DNA of 64,000 bases, taken from the NCBI RefSeq assembly GCF_000022565.1, contig NC_012483.1, positions 1,612,001 through 1,676,000 on the forward strand, written 5' to 3'. A model generated the notes under the pieces. The model was not told where the DNA came from. It saw only the letters and a list, made by a program, of their open reading frames with translations, and ran no database searches. Every line of letters starts with the position of its first letter. Position 1 is the first letter of the stretch. Positions 19,465-29,287 of the stretch are shown piece by piece. The position numbers and the translations under genes were made by a program. This DNA comes from Acidobacterium capsulatum ATCC 51196 (GTDB taxonomy: Bacteria; Acidobacteriota; Terriglobia; Terriglobales; Acidobacteriaceae).

Positions 19465-21207
19465 TTAGTCTACGACAAAGGGTGCGGATTGGGCGATTTC
19501 CTGCCCGGAGATGGCGTCGTGGACCGTGATTTTGACCTTGTACTTGCCGGGTTGCAGACTGGCCAGGGGGAGGCGCTTTTCGAGCGTCAACTCGTCTGAG
19601 TTCGAGGAAATATCCGCGGACTTCTGCGAGGTATCCAGCAGCACCTTGTTGGTTTTGGTGTCGATGATCTGATAGTTGATGGTCGCGTCGTTCCGCTTGG
19701 TCTTCTCATTGATGCCGAGGTTGTAGACCTGCATCCAGAAGTTCAGGTTCTGAGTGCGGTGGAAGCTGGCCGGCATGGAAGCGCGAGCCATGACGCGCGG
19801 GCGGATGAACGTGCTGCCGATCGTGAAGGCGCCGGTACCGATGTCCTTGTCGGGCACGCGCTCCATTTTGTCGGCCAGAATGAGCGATGAGGTGGAGAGG
19901 CTGTTGTCGTTGTACTCGGGCACGGTGATGGCCTCGGCCCAGGTGCCGACGTGATCAGGATTGTTGACGTCCTTAATGGCGATATCGATGCGATAACGGC
20001 CGGGACGCAGCGGCAGAGCCTTCCAATACAGCGAGGAATGGTTGAGCGTTTGCGGCAGCAGCTCGGAGGGTTCCTCGACTTCGACCGTGTCTTCAAAGGT
20101 CGTGACCACCTTGTCGGTGATGGTGGAAACCTGCCCGAAGATGTTGACCAGACCTTTGGAGACGCCATTGGTGGTCTTGAAGGTGATGTCGCCCTGCTTG
20201 ATCTGCAGGGTGATGGGCACCAGCACGGTGTTATCGGTGATCTTCACGAAGTCGGTCTGGACATCAAAGGGGAAGAACGGACCGCTGAGCACCTTGTGCG
20301 TCGTGATGAAGTCCTGCAGGTCTTTGAACTTGACCACGGGCGGGGCTTCGAGCTTGGCGTACTGCTCGAGGCGGTCGAATTCCTTGCTGCCATTCTCGGC
20401 GGACATGGGGCCGGGGCCGAGCTGCTCAAGGCCGCCGCGGAAGCGGTCCGCCTTCTTGGCCATGCCCATCTGCTCATACAGGGTTTCGCCGGCGCCGGGC
20501 ACGTGCAGCAGCGCGTCTTTGGCGGCACGGTTGATGGTCATGACATAGTTGCCGCACATGCACTGATCGACGAACTCAATGTTGACATTTTCGCCGATGC
20601 CCGCGATGTAGCGGTAATGCCAGTCCTCAAACGGATAGGTGTCCGTCTGGCCGCCGCCCTCGGAGATGGGACGGTTGTAGGTGCCGCCGCTGGGGTGCGA
20701 CTCAATGCTGTCGGGCTTGCCGTACTTGATATAGATCATGCCGCGGTCGGTCATCCAGCCGGGCTCACCGTCAGAGAAGTGAGAGTTGGAATAGGCGATG
20801 CGGCGGTAGATCTCTTCGCGATAGGAGTTATAGGGCGAGCCGGGATCAGGATTGCGGCGGGCCCAGAAGTTCTCAATGAAGGCATCGCGCTCTTCATCAT
20901 TGGTGAGCGCCTTGAAGGCCCGGCGTTCCTTGTCGGTGATGATCCAGCGAACGGTCTCATTCAGCCACTTCTTGTAGGGGCCCTTGAGCTCTTCGCGATA
21001 CTCTTTTTGCTGCTTCCGGCGCACGCTGTCGGGCAACTGCCGCTTCAACGGATTCTGGTCGTCCTGCGAATTCTGGGAAGCATCTTGTGCGGACTGAGCC
21101 TGATTCCGGTCCCGGTCTCTGTGTGAAGGCTGCGCGTACAGACAGGGCGCGGAGCTCGCGCCGGCAAGCGTGGCCAACAGCAACATCGAAATACGGCACT
21201 GCGACAT
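19465..21207 (-). CDS. GWxTD domain-containing exported protein
   Basis: The start is placed at 21207 (MSQCRISMLLLATLAGASSAP), where GAGGAG precedes and a signal peptide begins. The 580-residue protein carries the GWxTD signature (EPGWMTDRGMIYIKYGKPDSIE, region ~residues 150-175) preceded by the ERDAFIENFWARRNPDPGSPYNSYREE segment that typifies this family. The C-terminal ~280 residues are beta-rich with repeated transthyretin-like strands (PLRPGRYRIDIAIKD, SLQPGKYKVKITVHD). GWxTD proteins are widespread in acidobacteria and Bacteroidetes; function unknown. Possibly co-transcribed with the downstream carboxypeptidase-regulatory-like gene. Confidence 0.85.
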   Translation of the reverse strand: MSQCRISMLLLATLAGASSAPCLYAQPSHRDRDRNQAQSAQDASQNSQDDQNPLKRQLPDSVRRKQQKEYREELKGPYKKWLNETVRWIITDKERRAFKALTNDEERDAFIENFWARRNPDPGSPYNSYREEIYRRIAYSNSHFSDGEPGWMTDRGMIYIKYGKPDSIESHPSGGTYNRPISEGGGQTDTYPFEDWHYRYIAGIGENVNIEFVDQCMCGNYVMTINRAAKDALLHVPGAGETLYEQMGMAKKADRFRGGLEQLGPGPMSAENGSKEFDRLEQYAKLEAPPVVKFKDLQDFITTHKVLSGPFFPFDVQTDFVKITDNTVLVPITLQIKQGDITFKTTNGVSKGLVNIFGQVSTITDKVVTTFEDTVEVEEPSELLPQTLNHSSLYWKALPLRPGRYRIDIAIKDVNNPDHVGTWAEAITVPEYNDNSLSTSSLILADKMERVPDKDIGTGAFTIGSTFIRPRVMARASMPASFHRTQNLNFWMQVYNLGINEKTKRNDATINYQIIDTKTNKVLLDTSQKSADISSNSDELTLEKRLPLASLQPGKYKVKITVHDAISGQEIAQSAPFVVD

Positions 21208-21464
21208 AATGCAACTACTCCTCAACGATTCCCCTATTGTACGAGCCGGTCTCCGGGGCTTTCAAGAAAATGGTTTTGGCCAGGCAACCCGAAAGCGGTT
21301 TTCCGGTCAGATTTTACGCTCCACCATTGCTATCATGGTGTGACTTTAATTCCACCCTTTCCTCATTGGTTTTCTGGAACTTTTGACCATGAGGCTACGT
21401 AACGCAGCGTAACCGGACAGGAAACCCCTGTCTGTGCCTTACGAACGCGGCAGGAAAGAGACGC

Positions 21465-22838
21465 ATGAAGAAGGTTCTTCTGGTTGTTGTTGTTGTCCTG
21501 GTTCTTGGCGGCATTGTGGCCTTGACGATTGTTCGCGCGCACGCGGGCGGCACCAAGGTGCTGACCGGCAAGGTGGTGCGGGAGGATCTGACCTCGACGG
21601 TGAGCGCCACCGGGCAAATCAAGCCAAAAGAGTATGTCAACCTGGGTGCAACCGCGTTCGGCCCCATCACCAACCTCTATGTAAAGGAAGGTGAGCGGGT
21701 ACATGCGGGCGAAGTGGTAGCCACCATTGACAACGTTCAGCAGACGGCCGCGGTGGCCGGACAAAAGGCCGCCATTGCCGCAGCCCAGCGCACCGTAGCC
21801 GCCGACCTGGCCGCGCAGGCGACCGCGCAGGCCAACATTGAGCATGCCCAGGCCCAGTTGACCCAGGCTGGATCCGAATACAAGCGGGCACAGGCCCTCT
21901 ACAAGGCGCAGGTGATGTCGCGCCAGGATTTTGAGACCGACAAGGCGACCTACTTCGCCGATGTAGCCTCGCTGGCCCAGGCCAAGGCCGGGCTGACCCA
22001 GAACAAGGCCCAGACGGCCGCGGCTGAAGCGCAGTTGCGGACGCAGCAGGCGACGCTCAAGTCCAACCAGGATCAGCTCAACAAAACGCTCGCCATTGCT
22101 CCCTTTGACGGCATTGTGACCAACCTGCCGGTGCGCAAGGGCGAAACGGTGGTAGAAGGCATTCAGAACGCCGAAGGCTCGACGCTGATGACCATTGCCA
22201 ACATGAGCACGGTGACGGCCGAGGTGATGGTAGACGAAGACGACATTATTAATGTCGCCATCGGCCAGCCGGCGCAGGTGACGGTGGATGCGCTGCCGGG
22301 CGAGTCCTTTGCGGGGCACGTAACCGAGGTGGGCGACCAGGCGCTGCTGCGCTCGACGGGCGTTTCGACGAGCCAGTCCACGTCAGGCACGCAGGAAGCC
22401 AAGGACTTCAAGGTGGTCATTACGCTCGACCATCCCAACAAGGACTTGAAGCCGGGCCTCTCCTGCACGGCCAAGATCACGACGGCCACGCAGCCGAATG
22501 TGGTGGCGATTCCGATTCAGGCGCTGACCATGCGCACCCAGAGCAGCCTGGAAAAGACGGCCTCGAAGAATGCCGCCGATACCACGACGGCCAGCACGGA
22601 GCCACAGATTCAGGGCGTATTTGTGGTCAGCCCGGGAGCCAAACCGAAGGTGCATTATGTCGCGGTCAAGACCGGGATCACCGGCACCACGGACATCCAG
22701 GTGATGAGCGGACTGAAGCCGGGACAGGAAATCGTGATCGGCCCCTACAGCGTGCTGCGAACCCTGAAGAACGGGGATCTCATCCAACGGGAAAAGACGG
22801 GCCTCGCAACCACGACCACGACCAGCAGCAGCAATTAG
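21465..22838 (+). CDS. Periplasmic adaptor subunit of an efflux system (HlyD/MacA type)
   Basis: The 457-residue membrane-fusion protein has an N-terminal membrane anchor ([17 protein letters not shown]), a split biotinyl-lipoyl domain (first half around [16 protein letters not shown]-type text, second half around [19 protein letters not shown]), a central alpha-helical hairpin rich in Ala/Gln (residues ~90-200) and a beta-barrel region with [17 protein letters not shown]. It would link an inner-membrane transporter to an outer-membrane channel. The ATP-binding gene follows 40 nt later. No permease is adjacent, so the complex must recruit one encoded elsewhere. Confidence 0.88.
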   Translation: MKKVLLVVVVVLVLGGIVALTIVRAHAGGTKVLTGKVVREDLTSTVSATGQIKPKEYVNLGATAFGPITNLYVKEGERVHAGEVVATIDNVQQTAAVAGQKAAIAAAQRTVAADLAAQATAQANIEHAQAQLTQAGSEYKRAQALYKAQVMSRQDFETDKATYFADVASLAQAKAGLTQNKAQTAAAEAQLRTQQATLKSNQDQLNKTLAIAPFDGIVTNLPVRKGETVVEGIQNAEGSTLMTIANMSTVTAEVMVDEDDIINVAIGQPAQVTVDALPGESFAGHVTEVGDQALLRSTGVSTSQSTSGTQEAKDFKVVITLDHPNKDLKPGLSCTAKITTATQPNVVAIPIQALTMRTQSSLEKTASKNAADTTTASTEPQIQGVFVVSPGAKPKVHYVAVKTGITGTTDIQVMSGLKPGQEIVIGPYSVLRTLKNGDLIQREKTGLATTTTTSSSN

Positions 22839-22878
22839 CAACGAGCCCGAGAGACGCTCACCGATGGCAGGAGTACAC

Positions 22879-23637
<759 letters not shown>

Positions 23638-23654
23638 GAGAGCCGGACATCTTG

Positions 23655-23694
23655 AAACAGCACAGCGGAAGCGGATGCTTCCGCTGTGCTGTTT
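23655..23694 (+). terminator. Perfect 18-bp hairpin terminator
   Basis: Arms of 18 bp (beginning AAACAGCACAGCGG) flank a GGAT loop with no mismatch, 17 nt after the ATPase stop. The arms end in TTT, and A residues precede on the other side. Confidence 0.85.
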
Positions 23695-23887
23695 GTGCGC
23701 AGGATGAGGGAAGGCGCTTCGCGGCAACTCGTCGCAGCGCGGCGCGTTCTTTGGGGGGCGCTGTGTGTCTTTGGGGTCCTGGACTTCCCTTTCTGCGTCT
23801 TAATCTTTGTCCGCGAAGTTTTGCGCGCGGCGCAGCGGTTCTGCAATTCCTCCCTCAACCCTCCCCTAACCTCAAGGACACGACCGA

Positions 23888-24643
23888 ATGATGCCACGAT
23901 TGTTCTTTCGCCTTGCGCCTGCCCTGCTGGGCGGGTGCCTGCTTTCCTCCTTTGCCTATGCGCAGAGTGCGCCCAACACGCTCACGGCCCAGCAGAAGCA
24001 GCAGGGCTGGCAACTGCTCTTTAACGGGAAGAATTTTGACGGGTGGCACTCCTTTGGCCAGAAAGGCGTCGGCAAGGACTGGACGATTGACCATGGCGCA
24101 ATCCGGCTGAAGAAGGCGAAGGGCGAGAACCAGGCCAACTCCGCCGACCTGACGACGAACGGCGAGTACGGCAACTTTGACCTGAGGGTCGAGTGGAAGG
24201 CTGAACCGTGCGTGGACAGCGGCATCATGTTTCACGTGCATGAGTCGGCGAAGTATCAGCAGCCCTACCAGACCGGCCCGGAGATGCAGATTGCCGACTA
24301 CGCCTGCACGGTGCCGGACAGCCGCACGCTCTATGAGCGCTCCGGCGATATGTTCGGGCTGATTGCCGATCCCTATGAGTGGGTGAAGCCGGCCGGGCAG
24401 TGGAACAACTACGAGATCAAGGTCTACAACAACCACGTGCAGTTCTTTACCGACGGGCACAAGGTGGTGGATACGCAGATCGGCGATGCGGCGTGGAAAA
24501 ACCTGGTGGCGCACAGCAAATTTGCGGGCTGGCCGGGCTTTGCCGGTTACCCGGAGGGCCACATCTCCCTGCAGGGCAGCGAGGTGAAGGGCAAGTCAGA
24601 GGTGAAGCTGTGGTTTCGCAATATCATGATTCGGAAACTGTAA
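23888..24643 (+). CDS. Exported DUF1080 (3-keto-disaccharide hydrolase-like) protein
   Basis: The 251-residue protein has a signal peptide (ending AYAQ) and a single DUF1080 jelly-roll domain: GWQLLFNGKNFDGWHSFG at the start, YGNFDLRVEWK in the middle, SGIMFHV, PYQTGPEMQIADYA and the closing GHISLQGSEVKGKSEVKLWFRNIMIRKL. DUF1080 is a concanavalin-type fold seen in glycoside-active proteins and in 3-keto-glycoside hydrolases. The reaction is inferred only. AAGGA lies about 12 nt before the ATG. It is a single-gene unit between two strong terminators. Confidence 0.88.
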   Translation: MMPRLFFRLAPALLGGCLLSSFAYAQSAPNTLTAQQKQQGWQLLFNGKNFDGWHSFGQKGVGKDWTIDHGAIRLKKAKGENQANSADLTTNGEYGNFDLRVEWKAEPCVDSGIMFHVHESAKYQQPYQTGPEMQIADYACTVPDSRTLYERSGDMFGLIADPYEWVKPAGQWNNYEIKVYNNHVQFFTDGHKVVDTQIGDAAWKNLVAHSKFAGWPGFAGYPEGHISLQGSEVKGKSEVKLWFRNIMIRKL

Positions 24644-24658
24644 ACAGATGACCCGAAG

Positions 24659-24692
24659 CTGCCCCGGGAAAGGAATTTCCGGCCCGGGGCAG
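24659..24692 (+). terminator. GC-rich hairpin terminator
   Basis: CTGCCCCGGG and CCCGGGGCAG form a perfect 10-bp stem 16 nt after the DUF1080 stop. No long T-tract follows, so efficiency is uncertain. Confidence 0.6.
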
Positions 24693-24764
24693 CAATTCCC
24701 CAATCTTTTGCGCGGTGCTTCCTTGCTAAAATGAACGTTCGATCTCCCATCCTGGAAGCCCACA

Positions 24765-25841
24765 TTGCCTGCTAAAGAATCCGCCCCCGCTACGCCGTCC
24801 GCCGTCAAGAAGTCTCGCAAGGTCACCTATGCCGATGCGGGCGTCAACATCTCAGAAGGCGATCGCGCCAAGGAGCGCATCAAGTTTCTGGCGCAGAAGA
24901 CCTTCAGCCGCAATGTGCTGAGCGACATTGGCGGCTTTGGCGGCCTCTTCAAGCTGGACGGCAAGTATGAGCAGCCGGTGCTGGTGTCCTCTGCCGATGG
25001 CGTGGGCACGAAGCTGAAGCTGGCCTTTCAGCTCGGCATTCACCACACAGTAGGCGCGGACCTGGTGAACCACTGCGTCAACGACATTGCCGTGCAGGGC
25101 GCGACGCCGCTGTTCTTTCTGGACTATCTGGCGACGGGCCGGCTCGAAAACGAAGTGATCGAGAAGGTGGTGCAGGGCCTGGCCGAAGCCTGCAAGGCCA
25201 ATGGCGCGGCGCTGATTGGCGGCGAGACGGCACAGATGCCGGGCTTTTATGCCGATGGCGAGTATGACCTGGCCGGCTTCATTGTAGGCGTGGTGGAGCG
25301 CGAGAAGATCATCACGGGCAAGAACATCCAGAACGGCGACGTGCTGATCGGCTTTCCTTCGACGGGGCTGCACACGAATGGCTATTCGCTGGCGCGGAAG
25401 CTGCTCTTTGAGGTGGCGGGCTATGAGCCGGGGCAGTACGTTCCGGCGCTGAAGGACAAGGTGGGCGCGTCGCTGATGAAGATTCACCGCAGCTATCTGC
25501 CGGTGATTCGCAAGCTGACGGCGGGCGGCTACACGACGGGCATGGCACACATCACGGGCGGCGGCATTACGGAGAACCTGCCGCGCATTCTGCCGAAGGG
25601 GCTTGCCGCGCAGATTGAGCTGGGAAGCTGGCCGGTGCTGCCGCTGTTTGAGCACCTGCGCGAGTTGGGCGAGGTGGACCAGGATGAGCTGATGCGCACG
25701 TTCAACATGGGCATCGGACTGATCGCGGTGATTCCGCCGGAGAAGTACAAGCGGCTGAAGTCGCTGTTTGACCGCGCGGGCGAGAAGTTTTACCAGATTG
25801 GCCGCATTGTGAAGGGCGAGCGGCGGGTGATCTACCAGTAG
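24765..25841 (+). CDS. purM: Phosphoribosylformylglycinamidine cyclo-ligase (AIR synthetase)
   Basis: PurM closes FGAM to AIR with ATP, the fifth step of purine synthesis, in the cytosol. The 358-residue sequence shows YADAGVNISEGD at the N-terminus, GGFGGLFKLDGKYEQPVLVSSADGVGTK (positions ~47-75, residues that bind nucleotide), DIAVQGATPLFFLDYLATG, GETAQMPGFYADGEYDLAGF, STGLHTNGYSLARKL and HITGGGITENLPRILP. All are PurM hallmarks. No in-frame ATG fits; the start is TTG at 24765 behind a weak GGAAG. purN is 1 kb downstream, but a Fic toxin-antitoxin module lies between. Confidence 0.96.
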   Translation: MPAKESAPATPSAVKKSRKVTYADAGVNISEGDRAKERIKFLAQKTFSRNVLSDIGGFGGLFKLDGKYEQPVLVSSADGVGTKLKLAFQLGIHHTVGADLVNHCVNDIAVQGATPLFFLDYLATGRLENEVIEKVVQGLAEACKANGAALIGGETAQMPGFYADGEYDLAGFIVGVVEREKIITGKNIQNGDVLIGFPSTGLHTNGYSLARKLLFEVAGYEPGQYVPALKDKVGASLMKIHRSYLPVIRKLTAGGYTTGMAHITGGGITENLPRILPKGLAAQIELGSWPVLPLFEHLRELGEVDQDELMRTFNMGIGLIAVIPPEKYKRLKSLFDRAGEKFYQIGRIVKGERRVIYQ

Positions 25842-25941
25842 GGCAGGATGTCGATATAGCTTTCAGATGCTCCTTGCTTTTCCGCACTTTTGAAGCGCGC
25901 TATTCTCTACAGGAGTCGAATAAAAGAGGGAGGGATACGCC

Positions 25942-26124
25942 ATGCCAACTTATGTAGAAAAGTTGCTGGAGGCCGCACGCCTCAGGGAGTTCTCGGCGGA
26001 AGATCGCGAGGCGCAGAGGCGGAGCTTTGCGTATGGCAATACGCACATTGAGAATCCCCTCATCACCCGGCGGACGATCGACCAGCAGGCAGACTCTCTT
26101 CCGGCGAAGGACGAGCAGGAGTGA
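25942..26124 (+). CDS. Small predicted antitoxin of the Fic protein
   Basis: The 60-residue protein sits behind GAGGGAGGG and overlaps the Fic gene by 4 nt. A short helix region reads FAYGNTHIENPLITRR. Fic antitoxins of the VbhA type inhibit through a helix with the motif (S/T)xxxE(G/N); here the EN pair is present but the residue four before Glu is Asn rather than Ser/Thr, a departure worth noting. The very small size, charge and overlap with the toxin gene support the assignment. Confidence 0.7.
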   Translation: MPTYVEKLLEAARLREFSAEDREAQRRSFAYGNTHIENPLITRRTIDQQADSLPAKDEQE

Positions 26125-26819
26125 AGCCGCCGGACGCGCGACACAGCCAGGCAGAAGATGCCAGGCTTCTGACCGACCAGAACGAACTCGCGCGCCAAGA
26201 GGCACTCAACGGACTACGCCAGTTCGATGCCGTGGTGGAGATGGTGGAGTACCACCTGCAACCGGAGCATCGCTTTCGCTTCCGGCCTTCACACCTTCTG
26301 CATCTTCATCGGCTGGCCCTGGAAGGAATCTCCAGCTATGCAGGGACATGGCGGCCCGCCAGCATTCAGATCGAAGGCAGCCGTCATCAGCCTGCCGGGG
26401 CGCACCGCGTTCCTGAGCTGATCGAAGAACTCTGCGATTATGTCAATGACCATTGGCAGGAATGCACTCCGATTCATCTTGCGGCCTATGTGATGTGGCG
26501 GCTGAACTGGATTCATCCCTTTACCGATGGCAATGGCCGCACCTCACGCGCGGCCTCTTACTTGATTCCCTGCCTGCGAGCGGGATACCTGCTGCCGGGC
26601 AAGCAGACGATTCCCGACCAGATCTCACAGAACAAGAAGCCTTACTATGAGGCACTCGAAGCCGCGGATGCAGCCTGGTCTGAACGCGGCACTGTCGATC
26701 TTTCTGCCATGGAGAACCTGTTGGCCGAACTGCTTGCCCGGCAACTGGTGGAAGTGCTCGACCATGCCACAGGCGGTCATGTAACGCTGCCTTCCGCGAA
26801 AGAAAACCCATCTTCCTGA
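26121..26819 (+). CDS. Fic/DOC-family AMPylation toxin
   Basis: The 232-residue protein contains the complete Fic catalytic motif HPFTDGNGRTSR (residues 132-143), preceded by the conserved helix AAYVMWRLNWI and the flap region (GTWRPASIQIEGS). Fic enzymes transfer AMP from ATP onto a Ser, Thr or Tyr of a target protein; when unrestrained they block essential processes. An intact motif with both Arg residues suggests an active enzyme. No inhibitory helix is apparent in the Fic protein itself, consistent with control by the preceding 60-residue protein. The start is GTG 26121, overlapping the antitoxin stop. Confidence 0.9.
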   Translation: MKPPDARHSQAEDARLLTDQNELARQEALNGLRQFDAVVEMVEYHLQPEHRFRFRPSHLLHLHRLALEGISSYAGTWRPASIQIEGSRHQPAGAHRVPELIEELCDYVNDHWQECTPIHLAAYVMWRLNWIHPFTDGNGRTSRAASYLIPCLRAGYLLPGKQTIPDQISQNKKPYYEALEAADAAWSERGTVDLSAMENLLAELLARQLVEVLDHATGGHVTLPSAKENPSS

Positions 26820-26853
26820 GGTGTCTGTCCTGATGAATGAACACGGAGCATCG

Positions 26854-27459
26854 ATGACGCGACTTGGCATTCTGCTCTCGGGGCGTGGATCAAACTTTGT
26901 GGCGATTGCCGACCGCATTGCGCGCGGGGAACTGCGCGGGTGCGAGATTGCCGTGGTGATCTCAAACAAGGCCGAGGCCGGAGGCCTGGCAGCGGCGCGC
27001 GAGCGCGGGCTGACGGCGCTGGCCATCGAAGCCAATGGGCGCAAGCGGGCCGAGCACGATGCCGCGATCATCGCGGCGCTGCGCGAGCATGGCGTGGATC
27101 TGGTGATTCTGGCCGGATATATGCGGCTGCTTTCGCCGGGGTTTGTGCAGGCCTTTCCGCAGCGAATTCTGAACATTCACCCTTCCCTGCTGCCGGCGTT
27201 TCCGGGCCTGGAGGCGCAGGAGCAGGCGTTTGCCTACGGCGTGAAGGTGGCCGGCTGCACAGTCCACTTTGTGGACGAGGAGCTGGACCACGGCGTGATT
27301 GTGACCCAGCGGGTGGTTCCGGTGCTGGACGCCGACGATGAGGCCACGCTGTCGCGGCGCATTCTGGCCGAGGAGCATGAGGCCTACTCCGAAGCGATTG
27401 CGAAGGTAGTCAGCGGGGAGTATGAGGTGGCGGGGCGGCGGTATATTCGCAAGGGCTGA
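26854..27459 (+). CDS. purN: Phosphoribosylglycinamide formyltransferase
   Basis: PurN formylates GAR using 10-formyl-tetrahydrofolate, the third purine step. The 201-residue product starts at 26854, with GGAG at 26845-26848; upstream in-frame starts would add non-homologous residues. It has the GILLSGRGSNF phosphate loop, the folate/substrate region YMRLLSPGFV, the catalytic HP-S pattern ILNIHPSLLPAFPG with Asn and His, and VHFVDEELDHGVIVTQ containing the catalytic Asp. The purM-Fic module-purN order suggests the toxin pair inserted into an ancestral purMN unit. Confidence 0.95.
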   Translation: MTRLGILLSGRGSNFVAIADRIARGELRGCEIAVVISNKAEAGGLAAARERGLTALAIEANGRKRAEHDAAIIAALREHGVDLVILAGYMRLLSPGFVQAFPQRILNIHPSLLPAFPGLEAQEQAFAYGVKVAGCTVHFVDEELDHGVIVTQRVVPVLDADDEATLSRRILAEEHEAYSEAIAKVVSGEYEVAGRRYIRKG

Positions 27460-27462
27460 GGC

Positions 27463-27490
27463 GGCATGGCTGAAGCCATGCCCTGATACA
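27463..27490. repeat. GGCT-RA-AGCC hairpin with CCTGATACA tail
   Basis: GGCATGGCT and AGCCATGCC form a 9-bp stem, followed by CCTGATACA. The same tail follows a related hairpin at 39980-40004, marking a dispersed element. It lies between convergent purN and the DUF1003 gene and may act as a terminator for either. Confidence 0.6.
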
Positions 27491-27545
27491 GGCTTCTTCG
27501 TTCGGCCGGGGTGACATGGTCACGGGTTGCCGCCCCTGCGAGGGA

Positions 27546-28385
27546 TCAGGCCTGGCTGCGGTCGCGGAGCATCTCTTCCATATCGCACATCTTGTCCATG
27601 ACCAGGCTGAGGCGGTGCGAGAGGGACTGAATCTCGCTCTCGGCGCGGCGGTTGACCTCGAAGTCGAGTTCGCTGCGAAGGCGGTCCTTCACGTCCTGGC
27701 GGTTCTGGCTCATCATGATGACCGGCGCCTGCACGGCGGCCAGCATGGACAGGAACAGGTTGAGCAGGATGAAGGGATAGGGGTCCCAGGCGCGGCCTTT
27801 GAGCAGCACATTGATGGTGGTGTAGGACACCAGAATGACAGCAAAGCTGATGATGAAAGACCACGAGCCGCCGAAGCGGGCCACGCCGTCGGCGATGCGC
27901 TCGCCGACGGTGGTGCGCTCATCGATCAACTCATTCGGGTTGCGGGAGACGCGGCTCTGCACCAGCTTTTGCACGGTGTGGAACTGGCGGGCCTGCGCGC
28001 TGAGCATATCCATGGCAGCGGAGGGGCGGCGGGTGACGAGCTCGAGCAGGTCATAGCGGTCGATCTCGACGCAGACCACCTCGTCGTCGAGCGCCGTAGC
28101 GGTGGTGTAGCGCGGCGACTGCTCCAGCATGGACGCGAGGCCGAAGAACTCGCCGTGCGCTGGCTCGTCGACGACGACCTCCTGCTGGTCGTCATCGATG
28201 GCGGTGAGGCGGACGCGGCCCTCCATGACGATGTAGGCGTGGTTGGCTGGATCAGTGGCCTTGAAGATGCGCTGGCGGGGCGCGAAACGGCGCAGATCGA
28301 CATGCGCGGCCAGGACGCGGAGTTCGTCGTCGTCGAGCAGGTCAAAGAGGGGAACGTGGCGCAGTTCTTCAAAGTCACAGGGCAT
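27546..28385 (-). CDS. Cyclic-nucleotide-binding domain fused to DUF1003 membrane domain
   Basis: The 279-residue protein starts at 28385 behind AAAGGAGA. Residues ~12-130 form a cNMP-binding-type beta-roll (VPLFDLLDDDELRVLA, YIVMEGRVRL, GEFFGLASMLEQSPRYTTATA). Residues ~165-225 are the DUF1003 domain with two membrane helices (SWSFIISFAVILVSY and YPFILLNLFLSMLAAVQAPVIMMSQNRQ), and the C-terminus is a predicted coiled coil. There is no DNA-binding domain, so it is a membrane sensor rather than a CRP-type regulator. Ligand and output are unknown. Confidence 0.88.
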   Translation of the reverse strand: MPCDFEELRHVPLFDLLDDDELRVLAAHVDLRRFAPRQRIFKATDPANHAYIVMEGRVRLTAIDDDQQEVVVDEPAHGEFFGLASMLEQSPRYTTATALDDEVVCVEIDRYDLLELVTRRPSAAMDMLSAQARQFHTVQKLVQSRVSRNPNELIDERTTVGERIADGVARFGGSWSFIISFAVILVSYTTINVLLKGRAWDPYPFILLNLFLSMLAAVQAPVIMMSQNRQDVKDRLRSELDFEVNRRAESEIQSLSHRLSLVMDKMCDMEEMLRDRSQA

Positions 28386-28483
28386 GCAGAGGGGATCTCC
28401 TTTCGTTGAGCGGCTCTGGTGCGGCAGAAATGTGTCTCTGAAAGATTACAGATGCAGGGCGGAGGCGGGGCGGCTGGCCGGGA

Positions 28484-28914
28484 AAAATAATGTGAATTGG
28501 AATTCACATTATTTTGCAAAAGAGGGCTGATCGGGAGGTGGAGACCTGCTCAAGTGGCTTTCTTTTGTTTGGCTTGCACTCGGTTCAGGCACAATGTGAA
28601 TGTCAATTCACTTTTGCATGGTTTTTGATTTTGAGCGGGTTGGCTGGCGGATAGAACCGGACATCCTGCTGATTTTTAACGAGTTAAATTGATCTGTAAA
28701 TGTGAATCCGGATTCGCTTTTCGAGCAGGCGGAGCGACGGGTAGCGCTCCATTTACAAAATGCTGTTTATTTTCCTGCATTTGCGGGATTTCTCGAAGAG
28801 ATTAGCGTCCTGGTCACAATGCAGCATTGCGGAATTTCCGCGTCTGGCGCATGCGGCAAATGATTTATTTTGTTTAGCTTATGGAGATTCGTGGAAATGT
28901 GAACATGGATTCAC
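28484..28914. promoter_or_regulatory. Array of four GTGAAT-N4-ATTCAC palindromes
   Basis: Four 16-bp inverted repeats with identical spacing occur at 28492-28507 (TGGA spacer), 28596-28611 (GTCA), 28702-28717 (CCGG; right arm ATTCGC) and 28899-28914 (ATGG; left arm GTGAAC). Each is preceded by AAT or AAAT. In the first copy the symmetry extends to 15-bp arms (28484-28515). Centres are 104, 106 and 197 bp apart. The pattern resembles a multi-operator region for a dimeric regulator. Confidence 0.6.
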
Positions 28915-29042
28915 ATTGATCCTGAAGCGCAGGGGCACTGGATTTTATGCCTTTATTTCTATGGTAGCGAATTGGAGAGGAATTTCCGGCGACCTGGATG
29001 GTCTGAGGTGAACCGCTGGGATCAATCGGTGGGGGAGGAGTC

Positions 29043-29143
29043 ACCCCACATCTCTTCGAGATGTGGGGTACCCGACGATATAGGTCCCGCAGGTCGCGTC
29101 GCTTCTCTGATCCCGGGTCCGAACGAACGGACCCGGGGCACCC
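29043..29143. repeat. Two hairpins of the dispersed intergenic repeat family
   Basis: A perfect ACCCCACATCTC/GAGATGTGGGGT hairpin with a TTC loop (29043-29069) is followed by the core palindrome CCCGGGTCCG-N6-CGGACCCGGG (29112-29137) and GCACCC. The core recurs at six other places in the window. Confidence 0.75.
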
Positions 29144-29287
29144 AGGAGGGTGAATGACTGGTTCTCGTGGCGGGACGAACGGACCTGGAGCATCGCGAGG
29201 AATTGTCAACAACTGAGTGACTGGTTGGAACGGCACCGCCAGAGTGATTCTCTGCACGGGGATGGTTGCCGGTTACAATAGAGGGTT

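Larger units (their letters stand above)
28386..29287. other. AT-rich gene-free region upstream of lipA
   Basis: No convincing gene was found in this 902-bp stretch. The first two-thirds are clearly richer in A and T than neighbouring DNA and contain four spaced palindromes (see separate entry). The last third carries two strong hairpins (29043-29069 and 29112-29137) that belong to the dispersed repeat family. A possible lipA -10 box (TACAAT) lies just before 29280. Confidence 0.6.

Noticed and set aside
28492-28914. CRP-binding sites
   Set aside because: The half-site TGTGA matches, but the gap between half-sites is 8 rather than 6 bp in all copies, so canonical CRP binding is unlikely.
28760-29011. 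Open frame of 83 codons on the plus strand in the AT-rich tract
   Set aside because: It has no ribosome site and no recognisable domain, and runs through one of the four palindromes. Composition fits non-coding DNA.
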